Below are positions 8,513 to 16,545 of a stretch of DNA of 64,000 bases, one piece after another. Positions within the stretch are counted from its first letter, which is position 1. Every line of letters starts with the position of its first letter. The notes under the pieces were generated by a model, which ran no database searches, was not told the origin of the DNA, and worked only from the letters and a program-made list of their open reading frames with translations. A program made the translations under genes and the position numbers. This stretch comes from an uncultured Dorea sp. (GTDB taxonomy: Bacteria > Bacillota > Clostridia > Lachnospirales > Lachnospiraceae), in the NCBI GenBank assembly GCA_910584615.1, contig CAJUAM010000012.1:8212-72211 (forward strand). The letters are read 5' to 3'.

Positions 8513-8822
8513 ATGAAGAAGGCATTGCCGGTTGGTGTGGACAATTTTGGAAAAATAATCAGCGGTGGATATTACTATGTGGATAAGACTATATTTATTA
8601 AAGGAAAGAGGATTTCCGGGATTTGTACTGTGCGATGGAGGATGGGAACGCGGAAAGGCTGCGGGATATCCTGAACGGGCAGTTGTTTCCGACAATTAGC
8701 TTTTATGACAGCGCAAAGTATATGGAAAAGCTGCGCGCAGAAGGGTATCGGAAGATTGGCTGTTAAGGGATATCATTCTTTCGTAAGGATTGTGAGGTAC
8801 GGTTTGAGACAAGACGGCAATA
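8513..8822 (+). pseudogene. AAA-ATPase-like / PD-(D/E)XK protein remnant
   Basis: The start MKKALPVGVDNFGKIISGGYY plus YVDKTIFIK is the signature opening of the AAA_ATPase-like (PF09820) proteins common in gut bacteria. The frame then jumps. A second frame carries the mid-protein block DLYCAMEDGNAERLRDILN with ISFYDSA. A third carries the typical C-terminus GISFFRKDCEVRFETRRQ and a stop. At least two frameshifts and a deletion of most of the roughly 500-aa protein are inferred. It is not functional. Confidence 0.8.
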
Positions 8823-8942
8823 GGGAAAATTTTTTGCATTATAAACATTCTCTGGAAAATTTTTGTATTTTGAATGGATTTTGTGTTTCCATTCGTATTA
8901 TTAATAGAAATAATAAAAATCTATAAAACGGAGGAAAAGAGT

Positions 8943-9440
8943 ATGAAAAAATTTGTAACAATCTTGACAATGGTACTTATTTTTTCAGTATGCAGTATGA
9001 CTGTAACTGCTGCCAGACCTATGAATGGAAGGAATTATGCAGATGCTGACAATGATGGTATCTGTGATTATTATGGCCGTGGGTATGGCTGCGGCAGAGG
9101 TTATGGGTACGGCAGAGGCTATGGCTGCGGCAGAGGCTATGGGTATGGCTGCGGTTACGGGTATGGCTGTGGCAGAGGTTATGTTGATGCTGACGGAGAT
9201 GGTATTTGTGATAATATGAAATACAGCATCAAGTATAATCTGAAAGGTGGAAAGAATAATAAAAAGAATCCATCATATTATTACAGTACATCAAAAACCA
9301 TCAAGTTAAAAAATCCTACTAAAAAGGGATACAAGTTCAAAGGCTGGTATGCGGATAAGAAGTACAAGAATAAAGTGACTTCGATTAAAAAAGGAAGCTT
9401 TGGCAAAAAGACGCTCTATGCAAAATGGAAAAAGAAATAA
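8943..9440 (+). CDS. Secreted Gly/Tyr/Cys-rich repeat protein with InlB-type B-repeat domain
   Basis: This is a 165-aa exported protein. It has a signal peptide (about 1-27, ending VTAA) and then two near-identical DADxDGICD motifs that could bind calcium (about residues 37-45 and 81-89). They bracket a low-complexity block of GRGYGCGRGYGYG-type repeats. A Lys-rich C-terminal domain carries the Listeria-Bacteroides (Flg_new) repeat pattern YNLKGG ... KGYKFKGWYADKKY ... LYAKW. There is no sortase motif or membrane anchor. ATG 8943 follows GGAGG by 8 nt. It lies just upstream of the ECF sigma/anti-sigma pair and may be its target or its signal. The function is unknown. Confidence 0.8.
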   Translation: MKKFVTILTMVLIFSVCSMTVTAARPMNGRNYADADNDGICDYYGRGYGCGRGYGYGRGYGCGRGYGYGCGYGYGCGRGYVDADGDGICDNMKYSIKYNLKGGKNNKKNPSYYYSTSKTIKLKNPTKKGYKFKGWYADKKYKNKVTSIKKGSFGKKTLYAKWKKK

Positions 9441-9487
9441 TAATTAGTCTAACCTGACAAAAGGACAGATAAAGAAGAGGGCGTATT

Positions 9488-9973
9488 ATGCGGAGCGAAT
9501 ATGAAGTAAACAGGGCAGTAGAACAATATGCGGACACTGTCCGGCGGCTTTGTATGTTACATTTGAAAAGTTACCATGATACAGAGGACATATTTCAGAC
9601 AGTTTTTTTGAAATATGTCCTAAGTTCCGTTGAGTTTGAAAATGAGGAACATGAAAAGGCGTGGTTTATCCGGGTTACGATCAATGCCTGCAGGGATTTT
9701 GTTAAAGATTTTTTCCGCAGTCATATAGTTCCGTTAGAAGAATTACTTCATCAGCAAGAAGAATTTACACCAGACAACAGTGAGGTGTTGGAGGCGGTTT
9801 TATCTTTGCCGGCAAAATACAGAGAGGCGGTATATCTCTATTACTATGAGGGATATGCCGCCGTTGAAATTGCCCGGATACTTAAAAAGAATAAGAATAC
9901 TGTATACACGCTCCTGACACGTTCAAAAAAGCTGCTTAAGGAAAAGTTAGGAGGTGACGATCATGAAACGTAG
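9488..9973 (+). CDS. ECF RNA polymerase sigma factor
   Basis: This is a 161-aa sigma-70-family ECF factor. Region 2 shows LKSYHDTEDIFQTVFLKYV and KAWFIRVTINACRDF. Region 4 has VLSLPAKYREAVYLYYYEGYAAVEIARIL followed by the helix-turn-helix KKNKNTVYTLLTRSKKLL. It directs RNA polymerase to a small regulon under control of the anti-sigma factor encoded by the overlapping next gene (11-nt overlap, 9963-9973). The two are translationally coupled. Confidence 0.93.
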   Translation: MRSEYEVNRAVEQYADTVRRLCMLHLKSYHDTEDIFQTVFLKYVLSSVEFENEEHEKAWFIRVTINACRDFVKDFFRSHIVPLEELLHQQEEFTPDNSEVLEAVLSLPAKYREAVYLYYYEGYAAVEIARILKKNKNTVYTLLTRSKKLLKEKLGGDDHET

Positions 9974-10754
9974 ACTGCAGGATACATTTGACAAGATCCA
10001 TACAGAACATGAACTGAAAAACCGCACTATGGAATTTCTGGCACATACTACAAATGGATACAGAGATAAAAAAACAGTTCCGGTCAAATGGCTGGCTGTT
10101 GCTGCTGCATGTTTTGTATTGCTGTTGTCTGCAGGAATAGGGTATTTAGCATATCTGACTCCGGCATTCGCAATCAGTATTGATGTTAATCCATCTATTG
10201 AACTGGGCATCAACCGTTTTAATAAAGTGGTTTCTGTTGACACATATAATGAAGATGGAACTGGTGTAATGGCTGGAATGAATGTTTATCATCTGGATTA
10301 CAAAGAGGCGCTGGAAATGATATTAGCTGATAAGGGTATGAAAGAATATATGATGCAGGATCATCTTATAGCAGTTACAGTATTTGGAAGAAATGAGAGT
10401 AAAAATAACGAAATGATAGATAATGTGGTTACTTGTACATCTCCCTATGCAGATGTCCGCTGTGCTTCAGGCAATGCGCAGGAAATCAGAGCAGCGCATG
10501 AGGCAGGAATGTCGTTTGGAAAGTATAAAGTATTTTTAGAACTTCAGGCACTTGACCCTGATATCAAAGCAGAAGATGTACAGGGACTTACGATGTGTCA
10601 GATATGGGATATGATAGATGAATTGTCAGGAAATATGGACAGGACAGACCAAAATTATAATACAGGCAGATATCGAAGAGGGCAGCATAATGGCTGCGGA
10701 TCAGGGCGAGGCAGGGGAAATGGTAAGTGCTGGCAGGAAAGCGGCGGAAAATAA
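9963..10754 (+). CDS. RsgI-like transmembrane anti-sigma factor
   Basis: This is a 263-aa single-pass membrane protein. It has a short cytoplasmic sigma-binding part (1-40), one membrane span (about 43-65), then the conserved RsgI middle domain beginning AISIDVNPSIELGINRF. In clostridial RsgI proteins the Asn-Pro of this motif is an autoproteolysis site. The extracytoplasmic tail ends in a Gly/Arg/Cys-rich stretch (RYRRGQHNGCGSGRGRGNG) instead of the carbohydrate-binding module of cellulosome RsgIs. That composition echoes the secreted repeat protein upstream. ATG 9963 has AGGAGG (9949-9954) at 8 nt. Confidence 0.88.
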   Translation: MKRRLQDTFDKIHTEHELKNRTMEFLAHTTNGYRDKKTVPVKWLAVAAACFVLLLSAGIGYLAYLTPAFAISIDVNPSIELGINRFNKVVSVDTYNEDGTGVMAGMNVYHLDYKEALEMILADKGMKEYMMQDHLIAVTVFGRNESKNNEMIDNVVTCTSPYADVRCASGNAQEIRAAHEAGMSFGKYKVFLELQALDPDIKAEDVQGLTMCQIWDMIDELSGNMDRTDQNYNTGRYRRGQHNGCGSGRGRGNGKCWQESGGK

Positions 10755-10913
10755 GATTTCTACAAAGGAAGATACAGGCAGCAGAAATATTTGTTTTTCA
10801 AGTATTTTTCTTGGCATAGTATCAGAGTTTGACTTGATTTTATCTTAATACTGTTTTAAAATAAAATTTACGGGGATGAAAGAAATCCTCAAGAGGGAAT
10901 AGGAGGCAGCTGT

Positions 10914-11273
10914 ATGCAGAAACGAATTTTGGTAGTGGATGATGACACGATGAATTTATTGAGGACAAAGATGATCCTGGAGAAAGAGTATGAAGTGGTT
11001 CTTGCGGAGTCTGGGGAGAGAGCGCTGTATTTACTCAGAAATGAAAAGATAGACCTTGTTCTTCTTGATATCGCGATGCCGGAGATGAATGGTATCGAGA
11101 CATTTGAACGGATGAAAGAATATCCGGTTAAAGTGCCGGTGATCTTTTTGACTGCATCAGGACATGAGGATGATGTATTGAGCGCGATCAGGCTGGGAGC
11201 AGTTAATTACCTGAAGAAACCGTTCCAGCCGCGAGAACTTTTGAAACGGGTTGCAAAGGAGCTTGAGGAGTAA
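10914..11273 (+). CDS. Stand-alone receiver (CheY-like) response regulator
   Basis: The 119-aa protein is a single REC domain with no output domain. It has acidic residues VVDDDT (9-11), phosphoacceptor Asp52 in LLDIAMPEMNG, Thr in LTASG and Lys in KKPFQP. Its stop codon overlaps the start of the hybrid kinase gene (TAATG at 11271), so the two are made together. It probably passes or buffers phosphate for that kinase and its Hpt domain. Confidence 0.93.
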   Translation: MQKRILVVDDDTMNLLRTKMILEKEYEVVLAESGERALYLLRNEKIDLVLLDIAMPEMNGIETFERMKEYPVKVPVIFLTASGHEDDVLSAIRLGAVNYLKKPFQPRELLKRVAKELEE

Positions 11274-13732
11274 TGAGAGAAGAGAGGCAGACAGGAAAAT
11301 ATCTGCTTTTGGCCGGCATTGTAAGTGCGTATAGTGCAATGCTGGCTTTGATTACATTAATTATGTCTTGGGAGGCGTGGATGATTCCGCTGATTGTGTT
11401 CGGCGCATTCGGCATCTGGTGCCTTCACATCGGGAAGATTGGCTCAGAAGCACTTTATGAAAACTTGTGTGCCGGAGTGATGCTGATCGAATTTTTCTTT
11501 TTCGGGGTACATGCAGGCAGTCTTTTTGAGATGCCGGCTGTGGTCTGTATCATGATTCTTGTTTTTTCCATGTTGGATAGAAAGAGCCTGATATATGTGA
11601 CAATGGCCTTGTATATAATGCAGCTATTGTATCATTTGACGAGTCTACATACTTTTGGTTACGAGCAGGAAATGCCTGATGCACTCCGTTTGATGTTGGG
11701 TGTTATGGTAACTGTGGGCGCGGCGGCGCTTGCAAGATACCGGATCAACCGGAGGATAGAGGCGAGGAAGAGATATGAAAATATAACAGTGCAGTTAGAA
11801 GCAGTGAGCCGGCAGAATGCGGATTTTCTGTCAAATGTATCTCATGAGCTCAGGACGCCTATCAATATGGTGATCGGGATCAGCGATGTCGCGCTGGAGA
11901 AAGCTGCTTCCGATGAAGTGCGGACTGATATCCAGTCTATAAAGATGGCAGGAAAAAGGCTTTCTGTTCAGATCAATAATATACTTGACTATACAGAGAT
12001 CGTAGAAGGCACATTGACCTCAGCGAAGGAAGAGTATATGATCACTTCAGTACTCAACGATGTGATTACTATGACAGCAATGCAGAGCAGCAGGCAGCGG
12101 CTTGAGATAGTATTCGATATGGATCTTAGAATGCCGTCAGTTCTTATCGGAGATGCGGAAAAGATTTCCCATGTGCTTAAGATCCTACTTGAAAATTCTA
12201 TAAAATTCACGGAAGAAGGAGGTATCAATGTCTGTCTTGAATTTCGGCGGGAAAGTTATGGAATCAATCTGATCATAGATATCCATGACACAGGCATTGG
12301 TATGTCAGAAGCACAGCTTTCAAAGATCTATGATGAATTTTATCAGGCAGATACCGGAAGCAGCCGGCTTTCCAGCGGTTTGGGACTGGGGATCCCTATT
12401 GCCAGAGGACTTCTTCATTCTATGGATGGATTTATACATTTTGAAAGTAAAGACCATGAGGGACTGCAGGCCCATATCACGATTCCGCAGGGAGTGGCAG
12501 ATGACACGCCATGTATGTCGCTCAATAACCCAAAAAAACTCTGCATCGCATGTTATTTCAGACCGGATCGGTATAGCTGTGATGAGGTCAGAAGATTTTA
12601 TGACAGGATGATCCTGCATCTGATAGACGGACTTGATATAGAAGGGTATCAGGCGCATAATTTTGAAGGATTGATCAAACTGCAGAAGACTCATAGACTG
12701 ACTCATGTATTTATCACGCAGTCCGAATATGAAGAGAATCAGGCATATTATGAGGAACTGGCTGAAAAACTTCAGGTGGTGGTGATCGCGGAGAAGGAGT
12801 ATGCTCTGAGCAGGGACAGCAAACTGCTTATGATCCGAAAGCCTTTCTTCGCCCTTTCAGTTGTGAATCTTTTAAATGGCGAAGTGGGGGAAAATGGATT
12901 CGAAGAAGCGCAGAATGCCGGACGCAAGCCATTTTCGTGTGCAGGAATACGTGCTTTAGCTGTTGATGATGAGGAGATGAACCTTGTGGTGGCAAAAGGA
13001 GTCTTAGGCAGCTATGGTATGCAGGTAGATACTTGTCTGAGTGGAAGAGAAGCAGTGGAAATGTGCAGAAGTACTTCCTATGACATCATCTTTCTTGATC
13101 ATATGATGCCTGGCTATGACGGTGTGGAAACGTTAAGACGTATCCGGGAGATTAACTATGGTACGTATCAGGATCTGCCTGTGATCGCATTGACTGCCAA
13201 TACCATCAGCGGTGCAAGAGAAATGTTCCGGAATGAAGGATTTACTGAGTTTATACCGAAACCTATCGAGAGGACTGTTTTAGAGCGGGTACTTCGCAGG
13301 GTGCTGCCTAAGAGTACCATACAGTACGGCGCAGAGCCTGTGGCAGAGGACAGTCTGCCTGCAGAGGAGGAAGTATCGTTCAATCCTTTCGATGTTCTTT
13401 CTGAGGTTGGCATTAACTCGCAGATGGGACTTGATTACTGCTGCGGAGATGAAAACTTTTATATAGAAATGCTGCGGATGTTCCATGGGCAGAGCGAGGC
13501 GAAGAGAGAAGAGATCATATCCCTTTATGAGACAGAAAACTGGCCGGATTATGCGGTAAAGGTCCATGCTTTAAAGAGCACTTCTCTGACGATCGGCGCA
13601 GAAGAGCTTTCTGAGGAGGCAAAGGCGCTGGAGCGTGCAGGAAAAAAGGAAGATATAGAATATATCCGTCAAAATCATCCGAAGCTTTTGGATATGTATG
13701 AAAACGTCTGCAAAAGCATTGCCGGATTCTAA
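11273..13732 (+). CDS. Membrane hybrid histidine kinase (HisKA-HATPase-REC-Hpt)
   Basis: This is an 819-aa multistep phosphorelay kinase. About six hydrophobic segments occupy residues 10-155, with no large extracellular domain. They are followed by HisKA with His191 (NVSHELRTPIN), HATPase (NSIKFTEEGG, DTGIGMS, SGLGLGIPIARG), a degenerate linker region at about 415-555, a REC domain with Asp609 (LDHMMPGYDG), and a C-terminal Hpt with His765 (VHALKSTS). All relay residues are present. It is coupled to the upstream stand-alone receiver and followed 33 nt later by a second hybrid kinase. The signal is unknown. Confidence 0.92.
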   Translation: MREERQTGKYLLLAGIVSAYSAMLALITLIMSWEAWMIPLIVFGAFGIWCLHIGKIGSEALYENLCAGVMLIEFFFFGVHAGSLFEMPAVVCIMILVFSMLDRKSLIYVTMALYIMQLLYHLTSLHTFGYEQEMPDALRLMLGVMVTVGAAALARYRINRRIEARKRYENITVQLEAVSRQNADFLSNVSHELRTPINMVIGISDVALEKAASDEVRTDIQSIKMAGKRLSVQINNILDYTEIVEGTLTSAKEEYMITSVLNDVITMTAMQSSRQRLEIVFDMDLRMPSVLIGDAEKISHVLKILLENSIKFTEEGGINVCLEFRRESYGINLIIDIHDTGIGMSEAQLSKIYDEFYQADTGSSRLSSGLGLGIPIARGLLHSMDGFIHFESKDHEGLQAHITIPQGVADDTPCMSLNNPKKLCIACYFRPDRYSCDEVRRFYDRMILHLIDGLDIEGYQAHNFEGLIKLQKTHRLTHVFITQSEYEENQAYYEELAEKLQVVVIAEKEYALSRDSKLLMIRKPFFALSVVNLLNGEVGENGFEEAQNAGRKPFSCAGIRALAVDDEEMNLVVAKGVLGSYGMQVDTCLSGREAVEMCRSTSYDIIFLDHMMPGYDGVETLRRIREINYGTYQDLPVIALTANTISGAREMFRNEGFTEFIPKPIERTVLERVLRRVLPKSTIQYGAEPVAEDSLPAEEEVSFNPFDVLSEVGINSQMGLDYCCGDENFYIEMLRMFHGQSEAKREEIISLYETENWPDYAVKVHALKSTSLTIGAEELSEEAKALERAGKKEDIEYIRQNHPKLLDMYENVCKSIAGF

Positions 13733-13765
13733 AATATTCCGCGATTTGAGAGGAGGAGACATTGC

Positions 13766-16465
13766 ATGATAAAAAAATGGTATGAATTCATCTTTGATCA
13801 TAGAATCAGCCTGCGGGAGCGCATGTTCCGTATAACGACGGGCGGCTGCATGATTTCGGCAATCTTTGTGCTTCCTATGGGAAAGAGTGCGATGAACTGG
13901 CTTATTCTGGCAGTAAGCCTTATCTTTATGGCGGTGACTGTGAAGATCAGTATAGAGAAAGACCGCATTAATACGGGAGGTACTGTAATAGCATCATTGA
14001 TCCTTGTGCTTTTTCCCATAAGCTTTTTTTCGGCGGGAGGGTTCTACAGCGGAGTACCGGAATGGCTTGTGATCTATTTCATCTATATCAGTCTGATTTT
14101 GATAGGGAAAAGGAAAATAGTATTTTTCCTGCTCTGTGTGGTAGAGACAGCGCTTTGCTATTATATTTCCTTACGTTTTCCGGAATATGTAGCGAGCACT
14201 ACAAAGGAGATTTCTTTCTTTGATTCTGCTTATTCTGTTGTTCTGGTGGGACTTTTGACCAGTGTACTGCTCATGTTTTTAAATAGGCTTTATGAAGAAG
14301 AAAATGAACTTTCCAAGCGGCAGAAAAAGGAGATTGAGGAGTTAAATAAGGCAGAGAATCATTTTTTCTCCAGTATGAGCCATGAGATCCGTACGCCTAT
14401 CAATACAATTATCGGGTTAAATGAGATCATCCTGCGTGGGGACATATCGGAGGAAGTGGCGGAGAATGCAAGAAATATCCAGGGAGCCAGCAGGATGCTT
14501 TTGACGCTGATCAATGATATTCTGGATCTGTCTAAAATAAAATCCGGAAAAATGGAAATCGTGAATGTATCTTATGAGACAGGGGCGATTTTATCAGAAA
14601 TAGTCAATATGATATGGATCAAGGCGAAGGCGAAAGGATTGGAGTTTAAACTGCACATAGATCCTTCTATTCCAAGTATGCTTTGCGGTGATGAGGTACG
14701 TATCAAGCAGGTTTTGATCAATCTGCTGAATAATGCTGTAAAATATACAAGTGAGGGTTCTGTAATGCTCTCTGTCCGCTGTGAGTGTCTGACGCTTAAC
14801 AGGGTACGTGTCTGGTATACGGTAGAGGATACGGGACTGGGTGTGAAAAAGGAGAACATTCCTTATATTTTTAATGCTTTTAAGAGAGTGGACGAGGAAA
14901 AAAGCCGTCATATTGAAGGTACCGGGCTTGGACTCAGCATTGTCCAGCAGCTTGTTAAGCTGATGGGGGGCGAGATCAGTGTGAATAGCGTCTATACCAA
15001 AGGCTCAAAATTCATTGTCATGTTGGACCAGGATATTATTGATGATGCCGAATTGGGTACATTTACGCTGAATTCCCGCAGAAGAGTGCACCAGGATGCA
15101 CAGTATAAGCAGAGCTTTGAGGCGCCGGATGCTCATATTCTTGTAGTAGATGACAACGAAATGAATCTTGTAGTTGTTCGGAAGCTTCTGTCTGAGACAA
15201 AGATTCAGATTGACACAGCATTAAGTGCCGCAGAATGTCTGAAGATGACGCGGATCCAGCATTATGAGGGTATATTGATGGATCATCTTATGCCAGAGAT
15301 GGACGGGATCCAGTGCTTTCATGAGATCCAGACACAGGCTGGGGGACTTTGTCAGGAAGTGCCTGTGATTGCTTTGACAGCAAATGCGGGAAGTGATAAC
15401 CAGCTTCTATACAGAAAGGAAGGTTTTGCCGGATATCTGGCGAAGCCAGTCAGCGGTTCGCTGCTTGAAGCGGCAGTGCTGAGCATTCTTCCTAAAGAAC
15501 TGGTGAATCTGAGTGAAGAAACACAGCAGTCTGAAATTGGGAAAGATGTTCTGATCTTTGATCAGGTGAAAAGATTATCCCTAATGGTCACGACAGACAG
15601 TGTGTGTGATCTTCCGGAGTCTCTTAAGAAAGAGTTTAATATTTCCGTATGTCCTTACTATGTATGTACGGACAGGGGACGGTTTTTAGATGAACTGGAG
15701 ATAAAGGCAGATGAATTGCTGTATCATATGTCGATGGGGCAAAATGGTGTTTCCCAGCCTCCGGAGGTAGAGGACTATGAGAGTTTCTTTGCGGATAAAC
15801 TGACTGCGGCTCAGAATGTGTTGCATATTACGATGGCAAAACATGTCAGTGATGGGTATTACCGTGCCTTTGAGGCGGCGAAATCATTTGAGAATGTTAC
15901 TGTAATCGATTCAGGGCATCTATCAAGCAGTTTGGGAATGATGGTTTTGTATGCCGCTCATATGGCAGAGCAGCATTTTTCCAAAGAGGAGATTGTAAGT
16001 ACGATGAAAAGGCTTAAGAATTATATTTCTTCGGCTTTTATCATTGACAGCGCTCATATGATGTGTCAGGCCGGCAGAATATCGAAAAGAGTGCAGATCA
16101 TGTGTGATGCCTTGCTTTTGCATCCGGTTATAGAGTTACGGAAAAGCAAGATGTCAGTCAGAAGCGTGGAAATAGGTGATTTTACGCGTGTGGCGAAGAG
16201 GTATGTCCGAAAAGCACTTAAGGATGTAAGAAATATCGATCAGAGGATCTTGTTTATTACTTATGCCGGGATGGATACGAAAAAGCTTGATTACATTCAG
16301 TATCTGGTGCGGCAGTACTGTCCCTTTGAGCGTATTTATCTGCAGAAGGCCTCCTCTGCTATCGCGAGCAACTGCGGGCCGGGTGCTTTTGGGCTGCTGT
16401 TCATGAAAAAGAATGAGGTATCGATCACTTATGCGCAGGCGTCGGAACCGGACCAGGCGGAGTAA
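13766..16465 (+). CDS. Hybrid histidine kinase fused to a C-terminal DegV domain
   Basis: This is an 899-aa fusion. Residues 20-180 hold about six membrane spans. HisKA follows with His206 (SMSHEIRTPIN), then HATPase (NLLNNAVKYTSEG, DTGLGV, GTGLGLSIVQQL) and REC with Asp506 (MDHLMPEMDG). From about 606 to the end there is a complete DegV/FakB-like domain: VTTDSVCDLPESL, VSQPPEVEDY, ITMAKHVSDGYY, VIDSGHLSSSLGM, AGRISK and GPGAFGLLF. DegV proteins bind fatty acids, so a lipid-sensing input or output is inferred. There is no Hpt of its own. The upstream kinase supplies one. ATG 13766 follows AGGAGG by 9 nt. Confidence 0.93.
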   Translation: MIKKWYEFIFDHRISLRERMFRITTGGCMISAIFVLPMGKSAMNWLILAVSLIFMAVTVKISIEKDRINTGGTVIASLILVLFPISFFSAGGFYSGVPEWLVIYFIYISLILIGKRKIVFFLLCVVETALCYYISLRFPEYVASTTKEISFFDSAYSVVLVGLLTSVLLMFLNRLYEEENELSKRQKKEIEELNKAENHFFSSMSHEIRTPINTIIGLNEIILRGDISEEVAENARNIQGASRMLLTLINDILDLSKIKSGKMEIVNVSYETGAILSEIVNMIWIKAKAKGLEFKLHIDPSIPSMLCGDEVRIKQVLINLLNNAVKYTSEGSVMLSVRCECLTLNRVRVWYTVEDTGLGVKKENIPYIFNAFKRVDEEKSRHIEGTGLGLSIVQQLVKLMGGEISVNSVYTKGSKFIVMLDQDIIDDAELGTFTLNSRRRVHQDAQYKQSFEAPDAHILVVDDNEMNLVVVRKLLSETKIQIDTALSAAECLKMTRIQHYEGILMDHLMPEMDGIQCFHEIQTQAGGLCQEVPVIALTANAGSDNQLLYRKEGFAGYLAKPVSGSLLEAAVLSILPKELVNLSEETQQSEIGKDVLIFDQVKRLSLMVTTDSVCDLPESLKKEFNISVCPYYVCTDRGRFLDELEIKADELLYHMSMGQNGVSQPPEVEDYESFFADKLTAAQNVLHITMAKHVSDGYYRAFEAAKSFENVTVIDSGHLSSSLGMMVLYAAHMAEQHFSKEEIVSTMKRLKNYISSAFIIDSAHMMCQAGRISKRVQIMCDALLLHPVIELRKSKMSVRSVEIGDFTRVAKRYVRKALKDVRNIDQRILFITYAGMDTKKLDYIQYLVRQYCPFERIYLQKASSAIASNCGPGAFGLLFMKKNEVSITYAQASEPDQAE

Positions 16466-16545
16466 AGATAAAGCATGTACTAATTTAGTAATAGGACAAA
16501 TTGACAGTATTATGCTGGATAAATGATGGAGAATATGTAAAAAGT

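Noticed and set aside
9070..9185. Tandem repeats that could be taken for a CRISPR array or minisatellite
   Set aside because: The repeats are coding (GYGCGRGY units), short and without unique spacers, so this is not a CRISPR array.
9025..9219. Second open frame (Met/Ala/Val-rich repeats) inside the Gly-rich secreted protein gene
   Set aside because: It is an out-of-frame shadow of the DNA repeats, with no ribosome site. The frame with signal peptide and C-terminal domain is the real one.
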